Under the pieces are notes generated by a model. The model saw only the letters and a program-made list of their open reading frames with translations, had not been told where the DNA came from and searched no databases. DNA of 64,000 bases. Origin: Bacteroidales bacterium UBA6401. Lineage in GTDB: Bacteria; Bacteroidota; Bacteroidia; Bacteroidales; UBA932. This document shows positions 25,546 through 34,571 of the stretch, piece by piece. The DNA is taken from the NCBI GenBank assembly GCA_002438635.1, contig DJPX01000033.1, positions 1-64,000 on the forward strand, in the 5' to 3' direction. Position numbers and translations under genes: made by a program. Position 1 is the stretch's first letter, and each line of letters begins with the position of its first letter.

Positions 25546-27149
25546 CTCTTTTTGACTTCCTGTGGCGCGAGAGGGAAGAAATTGAATTCTCCTCCAATTT
25601 TTTGCTCGATTTCGCTAACTGAGAAAGTGTACTCGGATAGTGATGGCAGCTTGGCCAATGTGGATTTGTTGAATCTTTGTGGAAACCAAAAGCCTATGGC
25701 CATAACTTCATCTGCAGAGCATTTCCAAATCGGCTTTCCTGATGTGCCGGATTTGGTCCTTAAGGCTAGTAGATAACGAGCGGTAGGCATTATGCACTTT
25801 TTAGATGTCTCGCTTTGTTTGTTACCTAGGACATCGTCATATACTATCCAGTTTTCGTGCTCATAGGCACATCCTGTGACTATATATAGAGTATCGGAAC
25901 ATACCCATTGATCCTGACGCAATCTTTCCACAATACCCCAGTGCGTAGCATCGTAATCACCATTATTTGTGTCATTTAAAAATAGTTCTGGAGCGATGTT
26001 CGTCGGGTAGAATGTTTGTACATTTAGCTCAAATAAAGAGTTTTTATTACCGGCTCCTCGATCTGAGGAAGCAAGAAGATGCCCTCTTGTGGTGTATTTG
26101 CCATCGGGGGTGCCTGACCAATATCGAGATGTATTTTCGGGCCAATTATTCCAGTCGTCTGCATAAATGACAGATTGTTCTCCATCGTTGAAATATGGAT
26201 CTGGTCTCCAAGGGTCTACAATTGGCCTGGTTCTACCACCTTCTTGGTATATTTCGTGGCAAGGGAAGGCTACCCACATAGGGTTATGTCTTCTTATATC
26301 GTAACAAGCTTCGTAATTACGTACTTTTTTCCCAGAATGATAGGTGGTGGCGCTGTGATCCACATATTTATAATCGGCTTTTTCAACATTTGATTTAGGA
26401 CGTTCTATGAAATCGTATGATGGCTCACTCTGAGCATAATCAAAACTGATGCTAGCATCTGGTGAATCGGTGGTTGATACTAGTTTAAGGTCATCTGATC
26501 TTCCTTGTGATATCAAGCTGCTAATTTGTATGCTTATATTTTCCGTTTTGTCAGAAGTGATTTCGAATATGGCCGTAGCCCATGCCCATTTGCCGAAGCG
26601 CTCTACCTTAAAGTCAAGGTAATGGAAATCAGTTGATAGCGACTTCTCATCCGTGATTCCTATTTTGAATGTCTTTCCACTTACTACAGAATTCCCATTG
26701 TTAGGATTATATAGGCCTACACTTAATTTGAATGTCTTTTCATCTTTAGGAAGTTGTATATTAGACACTTGAATGAAAGCGGAACTGCTATTATATAGGA
26801 TGCCGTTATTTCCTGAGGCTTCTGGATAGTTTGAAGATGGAAAGGAGTTGGTAAGTTTAGCGTATGCGCTTTTATAGGTTAAATTTGATATGCCACTTCC
26901 GGTAGGATTTAGATACGAGGATGACTGGTCGAACCATATTCCGCTACATTCTGCCTTATCCATATTATCATAGTATATGATGGATTCAACAGGTTCCGGA
27001 GTGGGATCTGGACCAGGTTCTGGAGTGGGGTCAGGTTTAGGTTCTGGATTAGGTTTTACTATAGGTGTTACTGGTTTTTCCGTAGGATTACACGAAAAAC
27101 TTACGGACAGCAGTAATAGCGCGCTTAAAAATGGGACTAGACGTTTCAT
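25497..27149 (-). CDS. Lipoprotein with jelly-roll domain and NUC1-type nuclease domain
   Basis: I start at 27149: MKRLVPFLSALLLLSVSFSC is a clean lipoprotein signal (Cys20), and TATATTTG ends 6 bases before that ATG. After a Pro/Glu/Asp-rich linker of PxPEPxPD repeats (about 28 to 55) comes a beta-sandwich domain (60 to 230; IIYYDNMDKAECSGIW onward) and a NUC1/Endonuclease_NS domain (250 to 545) with RGHLLASSDR, the NVQTFYPTNIAPE strand and a following Asn/His region. It should degrade extracellular DNA or RNA at the cell surface, for nutrition or competition. It is a paralogue of the nuclease at 6885 with different accessory domains. The 3' end overlaps the convergent opine dehydrogenase gene by 49 bases. 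Confidence 0.9.
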   Translation of the reverse strand: MKRLVPFLSALLLLSVSFSCNPTEKPVTPIVKPNPEPKPDPTPEPGPDPTPEPVESIIYYDNMDKAECSGIWFDQSSSYLNPTGSGISNLTYKSAYAKLTNSFPSSNYPEASGNNGILYNSSSAFIQVSNIQLPKDEKTFKLSVGLYNPNNGNSVVSGKTFKIGITDEKSLSTDFHYLDFKVERFGKWAWATAIFEITSDKTENISIQISSLISQGRSDDLKLVSTTDSPDASISFDYAQSEPSYDFIERPKSNVEKADYKYVDHSATTYHSGKKVRNYEACYDIRRHNPMWVAFPCHEIYQEGGRTRPIVDPWRPDPYFNDGEQSVIYADDWNNWPENTSRYWSGTPDGKYTTRGHLLASSDRGAGNKNSLFELNVQTFYPTNIAPELFLNDTNNGDYDATHWGIVERLRQDQWVCSDTLYIVTGCAYEHENWIVYDDVLGNKQSETSKKCIMPTARYLLALRTKSGTSGKPIWKCSADEVMAIGFWFPQRFNKSTLAKLPSLSEYTFSVSEIEQKIGGEFNFFPLAPQEVKKSYTITDWPGLKAVCED

Positions 27150-27155
27150 ACCGAG

Positions 27156-27201
27156 CAAATATAAAAAATGTTTTCTTAATTTCGCAATGAAAATACTTTT
27201 G
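27156..27201. promoter_or_regulatory. Divergent promoters for the nuclease and the C-S lyase operon
   Basis: On the minus strand TATATTTG (27163 to 27156) sits 6 bases before the nuclease ATG, with TTG 21 bases upstream (27187 to 27185). On the plus strand TACTTTTG (27194 to 27201) lies 39 bases before the ATG at 27241; its upstream box is poor. Confidence 0.55.
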
Positions 27202-27240
27202 AGGACATTGATTTCTGGAGAAAAGGAAAAAACAGTGAAT

Positions 27241-28404
27241 ATGAAATACGATTTTGACAAAGTAGTAAATCGGCGAGGATCCGATTCGTACAAATGGGAT
27301 TCTGACCCTGACCCACAAATGCTCCCTATGTGGGTAGCAGATATGGACTTTAAGGTCGCCCCTAAAATTATAGATGCTCTGAAAAAAAGAGTAAAGCATG
27401 GAGTGTTTGGCTATGAAAAGGTTCCACAAAGTTATTATGAGTCTGTGTGTTCGTGGTTTAGGAGAAGACATGGGTGGCAGATAGCCCCTAGTAGTATTAT
27501 TTACACTATAGGTGTAGTTCCAGCGCTTTCTGCTATAATCAAGGCACTTGTTCCAGATGGCGGAAAAGTGCTAGTCCAAACCCCGGTATATAATTGCTTT
27601 TTTTCTTCAATAAAAAATAATGGTTGCGAAGTCATTTCTTCTCCACTAAGAAAGGTCGAATTGCAAGGTGAGTTCACTTATGAAATGGATTATGAGGATT
27701 TTGAAAGAAAGTGCAGCGAGGCTAAACTATTTATCCTATGTAATCCACATAACCCAGCAGGTAGAGTATGGCGAGGGGAAGAACTTTTAAAAATAAGAGA
27801 GATATGTCGTAGACATTCTGTAATGGTGGTCTCGGATGAGATACATTGCGAATTGGTAATGCCGGGATATGAATATGTGCCGTATGCGACTATAGATCCG
27901 CAGGCCATTATATGCATTTCTGCCAGTAAGTCATTTAATATCGCAGGATTGCAGATAGCGAATATAGTATGTCCCGATACATATATACGCTCTAAGATAG
28001 ATCGTGCCATTAATATAAACGAGGTGTGCGATGTTAATCCTTTTGGAGTAGTTGCCACCCGTGCTGCATACGATGAATGCGAGGACTGGATAGAGGAACT
28101 AGATGAGTATATTTTTGCTAATTATAAATATATGAAACAGTTTCAAAGAGAGTTCCTTCCTGCTTTTCCAATTGCTCATATGGAGGGGACTTACCTGGCG
28201 TGGATGGATTGTTCTTCCTTGGGTATGACTTCAAAAGTTTTAGATGAGGGGTTGAGGGAAAAAGCTAAGCTACATCTGAATACGGGTACCATGTACGGGG
28301 CAGAAGGAGAAGGTTTTATGCGATGGAATTTGGCTTGTCCTCGTGTACTATTACAGGAAGGGCTTAACCGTTTTAAAGAGTATATTGATAGTGTAATTAA
28401 GTGA
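27241..28404 (+). CDS. patB: MalY/PatB-type cystathionine beta-lyase (PLP-dependent C-S lyase)
   Basis: PatB/MalY enzymes split cystathionine or other cysteine S-conjugates into a thiol, pyruvate and ammonia. The 387-residue protein has the family opening MKYDFDKVVNRRGSDSYKWD followed by MLPMWVADMDFKVAPKIIDALKKRV, the CNPHNPAGRVW cofactor motif, VVSDEIHCELVMPG and the PLP Lys in ISASKSFNIAGLQIANIV. I chose the ATG at 27241 because the conserved N-terminus begins there; a longer frame reaching back to 26977 would run antisense through the nuclease signal peptide. Its stop overlaps or closely precedes the MATE exporter gene, and a DUF3737 gene follows, so the three form one operon. Which substrate it uses is unknown. 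Confidence 0.92.
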   Translation: MKYDFDKVVNRRGSDSYKWDSDPDPQMLPMWVADMDFKVAPKIIDALKKRVKHGVFGYEKVPQSYYESVCSWFRRRHGWQIAPSSIIYTIGVVPALSAIIKALVPDGGKVLVQTPVYNCFFSSIKNNGCEVISSPLRKVELQGEFTYEMDYEDFERKCSEAKLFILCNPHNPAGRVWRGEELLKIREICRRHSVMVVSDEIHCELVMPGYEYVPYATIDPQAIICISASKSFNIAGLQIANIVCPDTYIRSKIDRAININEVCDVNPFGVVATRAAYDECEDWIEELDEYIFANYKYMKQFQREFLPAFPIAHMEGTYLAWMDCSSLGMTSKVLDEGLREKAKLHLNTGTMYGAEGEGFMRWNLACPRVLLQEGLNRFKEYIDSVIK

Positions 28405-28445
28405 GTACAGAACAACTGCTGTCTTTAATAAAGGAGGATCGTCCG

Positions 28446-29804
28446 ATGTCTTTTGTTCAAAGACTTAATTTGACGATCCAGCTTAGTTTACCGGCTATAG
28501 TAGCACAATTATCATCGATAGTAATGCAATATATAGATGCGGCTATGGTGGGAAGCCTGGGGGCGCAGGCCTCGGCATCCATTGGACTGGTATCCACGAC
28601 CACATGGCTATTTTCCGGACTATGTGCCGCTGTCGTAGCCGGTTTTTCGGTCCAAGTGGCTCATCATATAGGTGCTAAGGAAGAAAAAAGCGCACGCGTT
28701 ATATTGCGTCAAGCTATTAGCTCTACGGCCGTTTTTAGCGTTATTTTAGCATTGATAGGGGTTTTAATAAGCCCTTATTTGCCAATATGGCTTGGCGGAG
28801 ATCCTTCTATACGAGAAGGTGCATCAGATTATTTTTTGATTTACTGTATGTTTCTTCCTGTATTGCAAATCAATTTCCTGTCGAGCAGTATGCTGCGCTA
28901 TAGTGGAAATATGAAGTTCCCTAGCCTTATGGGGGTTGTTATGTGTTTCCTTGATGTGGTTTTCAATTTTTTCTTGATATTCCCTTCCAGACAGATAGGT
29001 TCGTTAATGATTCCGGGTGCCGGGCTTGGCATAAAGGGCGCCGCCTTAGGTACGGCCGCTGCACATTTGGTGGCTGCTGTAGTGTTGTTCCGCTATCTTT
29101 GCACCCGAAGTAGTGCTCTAAAGATAGTTGGAGAACCTGGAAGTTTCCGCCCATCGGGGAGTGTGCTTAGGCGTTCTATACAAATAGGCCTTCCTATGGG
29201 AGTGGAACATCTTATGATATGTGGAGCGCAGATTATGACCACCATTATAGTCGCCCCTTTGGGAGTGGTGGCTATAGCGGCCAATTCTTTTGCTATTACT
29301 GCCGAGAGTCTGTGTTATATGCCAGGGTATGGTATAGCGGATGCGGCAGCAACGCTTGTGGGTCAGAGCCTTGGTGCGCGAAGAGTCTCTCTTGCCAGGA
29401 GTTTTGCCCGTTTGGCAGTAGGCACAGGAATGGGCGTTATGACACTCATGGGGGTGGTCATGTATGTTTTTGCTCCGCAGATAATAGGATTTATGTCGCC
29501 GGTGAGCGAGATAGTGGATTTGGGTGCTGAAGTACTTCGAGTAGAGGCGTTTGCCGAGCCAATGTTTGCTGCATCCATTGTGGCTTATAGTGCTTTTGTA
29601 GGAGCTGCGGATACATTGGCCCCATGTTTGATGAATTTGGCGAGCATTTGGGGAGTAAGGTTGACGCTGGCCGCGATCTTGGCCCCACGATTAGGCCTTC
29701 GGGGAGTGTGGATAGCGATGTGTGTGGAGCTTTGTTTTAGAGGTATGATTTTTTTAGTTAGATTATTTCGTGAGAAATGGATAAAAAGATATGAAAGTAA
29801 TTAA
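28446..29804 (+). CDS. MATE family efflux transporter
   Basis: A membrane protein of about 452 residues with 12 expected hydrophobic segments and the MATE pattern: IQLSLPAIVAQLSSIVMQYIDAAMVGSLG in helix 1 and the repeated counterpart GLPMGVEHLMICGAQIMTTIIVAPLG in the second half. MATE proteins export drugs or metabolites using Na+ or H+. I prefer the ATG at 28446, which has a strong ribosome site (AAAGGAGG, 8 bases before it), unusual for this genome. A GTG at 28401, overlapping the patB stop as GTGA, would add 15 residues. The gene overlaps the next by 14 bases. In this operon it may export a thiol or the C-S lyase product. Confidence 0.9.
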   Translation: MSFVQRLNLTIQLSLPAIVAQLSSIVMQYIDAAMVGSLGAQASASIGLVSTTTWLFSGLCAAVVAGFSVQVAHHIGAKEEKSARVILRQAISSTAVFSVILALIGVLISPYLPIWLGGDPSIREGASDYFLIYCMFLPVLQINFLSSSMLRYSGNMKFPSLMGVVMCFLDVVFNFFLIFPSRQIGSLMIPGAGLGIKGAALGTAAAHLVAAVVLFRYLCTRSSALKIVGEPGSFRPSGSVLRRSIQIGLPMGVEHLMICGAQIMTTIIVAPLGVVAIAANSFAITAESLCYMPGYGIADAAATLVGQSLGARRVSLARSFARLAVGTGMGVMTLMGVVMYVFAPQIIGFMSPVSEIVDLGAEVLRVEAFAEPMFAASIVAYSAFVGAADTLAPCLMNLASIWGVRLTLAAILAPRLGLRGVWIAMCVELCFRGMIFLVRLFREKWIKRYESN

Positions 29805-30630
29805 AGATAAGGAATTTGGTGGAGAAAGGCCATTATTTGCCTCACATGATTTGTGTCTTGAAAATGTAACGATACACGCTGGAGAGTCGGCTATTAAGGA
29901 GTGTTCTGATATTGAGGCGTGCGAATGCCGTTTCGAGGGGAGTTATCCCTTTTGGCATGTACATGGATTCATAATAGATAGGTGCTATTTCGATGTAGGA
30001 GCTCGTTCGGCTTTATGGTATTCCGATCACTTGAAGATGACAAATACTATAATAGATGCGCCTAAGATGTTTAGGGAAATGCACGATGTTGAGTTGGAAA
30101 ATGTAACTATCAATGACGCCGATGAGATTTTCTGGCGTTGCGCTAATATAAAAGCGCGCGATTTGAAATTGCATAATGGAACATATCCATTTATGTTCAG
30201 TGAAAATATTCGTGTGGATAATCTGGAAAGCGACAGCAAGTATGTATTTCAGTATACTAGAAATGTCGAGATACATAATGCTAAGATTGTTACAAAAGAT
30301 GCTTTTTGGGAGTCGGAAAATGTAACTATATATGATTCGGAGCTTGATGGAGAATACCTTGGATGGCATTCCAGAGGGCTTCATCTTGTTAATTGTCATA
30401 TAAGCGGGGAGCAGCCCCTATGCTATGCAGATGATTTGGTCCTTGAAAACTGCACTTTCGATCCTGCTTGTGATAGAGCTTTTGAATATTCTACGCTACA
30501 TGCTGATATAAGAGGTGCTATTACGAATATAAAGAATCCTCGTAGCGGATATATTCGGGCCAATTCGATAGGCTCCGTTACGATTGATGAAAATATCAAA
30601 GCACCGGCTGATTGCAAGATAATAATTTAA
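29791..30630 (+). CDS. DUF3737 family beta-helix protein
   Basis: This 279-residue soluble protein matches the DUF3737 family: KDKEFGGERPLFASHDLCLENVTIHAGESAIKECSDIEACECRF at the front, then repeating short strands of the type (L/V)xNVTIxxxxxxFWxSxxI, as in right-handed beta-helices. Repeats such as VELENVTINDADEIFWRC, VEIHNAKIVTKDAFWESENVTIYDSEL and LHLVNCHISGEQPLCYADDLVLENCTF are easy to see, about nine in all. No signal peptide, so cytoplasmic. Biochemical function is unknown. It overlaps the MATE gene by 14 bases and closes the patB operon; the same trio seems to me a recurrent neighbourhood, but I cannot check that here. Confidence 0.85.
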   Translation: MKVIKDKEFGGERPLFASHDLCLENVTIHAGESAIKECSDIEACECRFEGSYPFWHVHGFIIDRCYFDVGARSALWYSDHLKMTNTIIDAPKMFREMHDVELENVTINDADEIFWRCANIKARDLKLHNGTYPFMFSENIRVDNLESDSKYVFQYTRNVEIHNAKIVTKDAFWESENVTIYDSELDGEYLGWHSRGLHLVNCHISGEQPLCYADDLVLENCTFDPACDRAFEYSTLHADIRGAITNIKNPRSGYIRANSIGSVTIDENIKAPADCKIII

Positions 30631-30743
30631 GTTTTGCAAGAGGTGGGTTTCGGTGGAAAGTTAAATAAATATTAATTCGCGAAATTTGAGGAAGACAATT
30701 GTAGAATAATTGCTATATTTAGCAGTTCAAAATGTTTTGAAAA

Positions 30744-31598
30744 ATGGCTATAGTAGAAATTAAAAATGTCAGTAAGAACTTCGGCCAGAAGGTGGCTCTC
30801 GATGATGTGAGCCTGGAAATACCCGAGGGAAAGATTTTTGGATTTCTTGGCCCGAATGGGGCGGGAAAGACCACGTTGATAAGAATAATTAACAGAATAA
30901 CTATTCCATCGAGTGGTCAGGTTTTCTTTCAAGGACATCCTATTACACAGGATGATGTGGAAAAAATCGGATACATGCCTGAAGAAAGAGGCCTTTACAA
31001 GAAGATGAAGGTAGGAGATCAGGCTATGTATTTCGCTCAGCTTAAAGGGATGAGTAAAACAGATGCTCAAAATGCCTTAAAAGAGTGGTTCGAGCGTTTC
31101 GGTATTCAGAGCTGGTGGAATAAAAAAGTTGAAGAATTATCCAAGGGAATGGCCCAAAAGGTTCAATTCATCACTACTGTAGTTCATAGGCCTAAACTCT
31201 TGATTCTCGACGAACCTTTCTCTGGCTTCGACCCGGTAAATGCTGAGTTGGTCAGAAATGAGATTCTCCGATTAAAAAACGAAGGTGCGACTATTATACT
31301 TTCCACTCATAATATGGAAAGTGTAGAGGAGCTTTGCGATAATATAGCACTGATAAATAACTCGCATCTGGTAATTACGGGAGGTGTGAGCGATATAAGG
31401 CATAAGTTTGGAAAGAATGAAATAGAGCTGGTTTATTCTGATGCTGAAGGTGTTCATACTCAGATACTTCCAAAGGAAGCCGATGGCGTTCTTACGCTTG
31501 AGTCTTATTTGAAAAAAGGAGTGGATATAGTGTCTTATCGTGAACTTGTTCCAAGTATGAATGATATTTTCATCAAATTAGTTAAAGGGGAGGAATAA
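30744..31598 (+). CDS. ABC transporter ATP-binding protein, NatA-like
   Basis: A 284-residue ABC ATPase of the ABC-2 exporter class. Walker A is GPNGAGKTT near residue 40, the signature is LSKGMAQK near 132 (a variant of LSGGQ, usual in the NatA/YhaQ group), Walker B is LLILDEPFSGFDP, and the switch His is in ILSTHNMESVEELC. A C-terminal extension of about 70 residues (from residue 215) is typical of this subgroup. It pairs with the permease 2 bases downstream. Together they export an unknown substrate, Na+ in the Bacillus NatAB example. A TATATTTA sequence about 30 bases upstream is a poor match to the promoter consensus. Confidence 0.92.
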   Translation: MAIVEIKNVSKNFGQKVALDDVSLEIPEGKIFGFLGPNGAGKTTLIRIINRITIPSSGQVFFQGHPITQDDVEKIGYMPEERGLYKKMKVGDQAMYFAQLKGMSKTDAQNALKEWFERFGIQSWWNKKVEELSKGMAQKVQFITTVVHRPKLLILDEPFSGFDPVNAELVRNEILRLKNEGATIILSTHNMESVEELCDNIALINNSHLVITGGVSDIRHKFGKNEIELVYSDAEGVHTQILPKEADGVLTLESYLKKGVDIVSYRELVPSMNDIFIKLVKGEE

Positions 31599-31600
31599 TT

Positions 31601-32956
31601 ATGAATCTACGCACAATATCTCTTGTAATCAATAGAGAATATTCCACAAGGGTAAAGAAGAAGAGCTTTTTGCTGACTACATTTCTTGTCCCTGTGCTTA
31701 TGGTGGCTTGTGGAGTTATAATGGCACTTATGGTAATAAACACCAAGGATAAAGTTAAGACAATAGCGGTGGTAGATGAATCTGGTATCGTTATGTCTCA
31801 TCTAAAAAGTAATGAGTCCATTAGTTATAAAGATATGTCAGCACAGCCTCTGGATAGTGTCAAGACGCATCTTTCGAAATTGGGACTTGACGGGGTGCTG
31901 AATGTTTCTAAAATCGATGAAAATAAAAGCGTTCAAGTTACGTTTACTTCGCTTAAACCTGTAGGTATGGGGGTTACGGATAATATGAGCCACTATATTA
32001 ATGAGGCAGTGGAGGATTACCGCGTCGAGTCTTATGGTATTGCGGGATTGTCTGATATAGTGAATAGCATTAAGGCTGATGTACCTATTCGTTCTTATGT
32101 TATCGACTCATCAGGAGACGAGAAAATAAGTGAAAGTGGGGTTAATTCCATATTATCTATGCTTTTGGGCATCTTTATATTCATTTTCATCACCACATTT
32201 GGCTCTATGGTTATGTCAGCAGTGGTAGAAGAGAAGACCAGCAAGGTTGTAGAGGTGCTTATTAGCAGCGTGAAGTCCACTGACCTTATGTTCGGAAAGA
32301 TTATAGGCGTAGCCCTTGTGGCGCTTACTCAGTTCTTTCTGTGGATAGTGCTGTCGGTAATTTTATTCTCTGCAGGTATGGGCATCATCGCTCCTAAAAT
32401 TATGAACACTGTCGATGCCCAGGCCGTAATTGCTAATCTTCCGGCAGGAACGGGCCAATTCGATACTATGACTGCAGTGCTCTCACAAAGTGACGGAGAA
32501 TTGGCAGATGCGCTTGCCACTCTGTCTGGCATGAACCTTGGTCAGATGGCGATTTTCTTTATAGTCTTTTTTGTGCTAGGATATTTGCTTTATGCTTCGC
32601 TTTTTGCGGCTATAGGCTCGGCTGCAGTGGATAACGAGAATGACACTAACCAGCTTCAACTGCCAGTTACTGTGCCTCTTATGATAGCATATATTATAGC
32701 TTTATACGCATATAATGCACCTGATAGCAGCGTAGCAGTATGGGGTTCTATGATACCATTTACATCGCCTATTGTAATGCTGGCTAGAATACCTTTCGGT
32801 GTTCCGGCTTGGCAGATAGGGCTTTCGATTGTTATTCTGATCTTGACTACTGTTGCCTGTGCTTGGCTTTCAGCTAAGATATATAGAGTCGGCGTATTGA
32901 TGTATGGCAAAAAAACTACATACAAGGATTTGTGGAAATGGTTAAAACAAAAGTAA
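31601..32956 (+). CDS. ABC-2 type permease, NatB-like
   Basis: This 451-residue membrane protein has one N-terminal transmembrane helix (about 22 to 45, FLLTTFLVPVLMVACGVIMAL), a large extracytoplasmic domain (45 to 180), and five or six C-terminal helices from about 183 on (MLLGIFIFIFITTFGSMVM, VALVALTQFFLWIVLSVILF and so on). The motif AVVEEKTSKVVEVLISSVKSTDLMFGKIIGV is typical of ABC-2 permeases. It is the partner of the ATPase just upstream (2-base gap) and overlaps the following lipoprotein gene by 19 bases. Substrate unknown. Confidence 0.9.
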   Translation: MNLRTISLVINREYSTRVKKKSFLLTTFLVPVLMVACGVIMALMVINTKDKVKTIAVVDESGIVMSHLKSNESISYKDMSAQPLDSVKTHLSKLGLDGVLNVSKIDENKSVQVTFTSLKPVGMGVTDNMSHYINEAVEDYRVESYGIAGLSDIVNSIKADVPIRSYVIDSSGDEKISESGVNSILSMLLGIFIFIFITTFGSMVMSAVVEEKTSKVVEVLISSVKSTDLMFGKIIGVALVALTQFFLWIVLSVILFSAGMGIIAPKIMNTVDAQAVIANLPAGTGQFDTMTAVLSQSDGELADALATLSGMNLGQMAIFFIVFFVLGYLLYASLFAAIGSAAVDNENDTNQLQLPVTVPLMIAYIIALYAYNAPDSSVAVWGSMIPFTSPIVMLARIPFGVPAWQIGLSIVILILTTVACAWLSAKIYRVGVLMYGKKTTYKDLWKWLKQK

Positions 32957-33765
32957 TTGCAGGATTTATTTTGATATTGGCCATAGTAGGCGGGTGTGGT
33001 ACATCTTATTCGTGGTCAGTAATTAATGCAGATGCCTCACGAACGGGGGTTAAGCCGGCAAAGGCAGATAACACCGAGCAAGCGCTAGGCTATGTTGTAG
33101 ACGGAACGTATTATGCTCCATCGGGGGAGGTTTATTCACAGGGGGCTACGCCACAATTGGCATCTATACTTATTAAAGCCCAGCCGCAGATGGCTCCTCT
33201 TAAGGAGGTTATCGCTTACGCTCCTAAGTCTATGAGCAGCAGTTATCCCCAGAGTGAGTTATCTAATTTTACGGTTGATTGCATAATGAGTACTACTCAG
33301 AAGTTGACCGGAAAGAAAGTGGATGTGGGGATTATGAATTTCGGTGGTATACGATGCTCAATACCGCAAGGCGATGTCTTGCTTGACGATATTGTTTCTA
33401 TGTTCCCATTTAAGAATTACCTTGTCTATGTAGCGATGGAGGGGGACGATTTGCGTGAACTATTTGAGAAGATGGCTTCATCTAAGATGCAGGCTGTAGG
33501 CGGAGTTGAGGTTGTGATTAAAGATGATGAGTTAGAAAGCTTGAAGGTAGGAGGAGAGGAGGTCGATGACGATAAGATTTACGGAGTGGCAAGTATCGAT
33601 TTTCTTTTAAGAGGAGGCGATAACCTTAATCTTGCTGACGAAGCTCAGGATATTATATATACCGGAGTTCTTTTGAAGGATTGTATACTCGAGAAAATAT
33701 ATGAATTGAGCGCTGCGGGTATGCCACTTGAGTATCATTTGGATGATAGAATAGTAATTGAGTAA
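32938..33765 (+). CDS. Lipoprotein: 5'-nucleotidase C-terminal domain protein
   Basis: The ATG at 32938 gives a lipoprotein signal, MVKTKVIAGFILILAIVGGC (Cys20). The rest matches the substrate-binding C-terminal domain of 5'-nucleotidases: SELSNFTVDCIMSTTQKLTG, then VDVGIMNFGGIRCSIPQGDVLLDDIVSMFPFKNYLVYVAMEGDDL and ASIDFLLRGGDN (in UshA-type enzymes NxGGIR and the YxVAxxDFLxxGGD block bind the nucleotide). The metallophosphatase domain is absent here but follows as a separate gene, overlapping by one base (TAATG). The two lipoproteins probably assemble into one periplasmic or surface nucleotidase. Cotranscription with the ABC exporter is suggested by the overlaps. Confidence 0.9.
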   Translation: MVKTKVIAGFILILAIVGGCGTSYSWSVINADASRTGVKPAKADNTEQALGYVVDGTYYAPSGEVYSQGATPQLASILIKAQPQMAPLKEVIAYAPKSMSSSYPQSELSNFTVDCIMSTTQKLTGKKVDVGIMNFGGIRCSIPQGDVLLDDIVSMFPFKNYLVYVAMEGDDLRELFEKMASSKMQAVGGVEVVIKDDELESLKVGGEEVDDDKIYGVASIDFLLRGGDNLNLADEAQDIIYTGVLLKDCILEKIYELSAAGMPLEYHLDDRIVIE

Positions 33766-34571
33766 TGAAAAGACATTTAATAATAATTATAGCAGCTGTT
33801 GTTCTAGCGGTAGCATCATGTTCGCCGAAGTTAGTGATTCTTCATGTTAATGACACTCATTCTCATCTTGAGCCTGTAAGAGATACAGAAAAATATGGAC
33901 AAGCCGGAATTATAGAAAGGGGTGCTATCGTAGATAGTGTGCGTAGAGCTAGAGGAGAAGATAATGTGCTTTTGGTTCATGCGGGAGATTTCAATCAGGG
34001 CACTTCATATTACACGCAGTTCGGAGGTGAGTTGGAAGTGGAGGCGGTCAATGCTTTCCGTTATGATTGTATCACGCTAGGCAATCACGAGTTTGATAAC
34101 GGCGTGGAGGATTTGGCTGCAAGGTTGAGAAAACTTAATTGCCCGGTGGTATGTGCTAATCTTAAGGTTGAAGGAACAGCCCTTGAAGGAATAGTAAAAC
34201 CTTATGCTATAGTGAATAAGGCTGGAAAAAAGATAGGTATTATAGGGCTTGCTCCAGATCTTTCTTCAAATGTGTCCTATGAGATTTCCTCAAAGTTAGT
34301 ACAGTATAACTCGGCTGAGGTGACAAATCGTTATGCCGAATATCTTAAGAAAGAGCAAGGGTGTGATATAGTGTTGCTTTTATCTCATTTGGGCTTAAGT
34401 GACGATATTAAACTGGTAAGGCTGACTAAGGATGTTGATATTGTAGTGGGAGGTCACTCTCACACTTTTCTGGATAAGATAAAATACCAAACTAACGCCC
34501 TAGGACGCAGGATCCCTATAGTAACGGATGGTTGTTGGGGGTTCGGAGTGGGACAGCTGATAGTAAAATAA
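33765..34571 (+). CDS. Lipoprotein: metallophosphatase (5'-nucleotidase catalytic domain)
   Basis: Signal MKRHLIIIIAAVVLAVASC (Cys19). The calcineurin-like phosphatase motifs of 5'-nucleotidases are all visible: LHVNDTHSHLEP, HAGDFNQGT, ITLGNHEFDNGVEDLA, LLLSHLG and VVGGHSHTFL. The protein ends at 268 residues, just where the C-terminal nucleotide-binding domain would start in a one-chain enzyme; that domain is the gene upstream. So the usual order is inverted and split in two genes. It should release phosphate and nucleosides from nucleotides outside the cytoplasm. Its TAA is followed without any gap by the stop codon of corA on the other strand. Confidence 0.92.
   Translation: MKRHLIIIIAAVVLAVASCSPKLVILHVNDTHSHLEPVRDTEKYGQAGIIERGAIVDSVRRARGEDNVLLVHAGDFNQGTSYYTQFGGELEVEAVNAFRYDCITLGNHEFDNGVEDLAARLRKLNCPVVCANLKVEGTALEGIVKPYAIVNKAGKKIGIIGLAPDLSSNVSYEISSKLVQYNSAEVTNRYAEYLKKEQGCDIVLLLSHLGLSDDIKLVRLTKDVDIVVGGHSHTFLDKIKYQTNALGRRIPIVTDGCWGFGVGQLIVK

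Noticed and set aside
26977..27240. Longer N-terminus for the C-S lyase
   Set aside because: That part is the antisense of the nuclease signal peptide and its Pro/Glu linker; the family starts at 27241.
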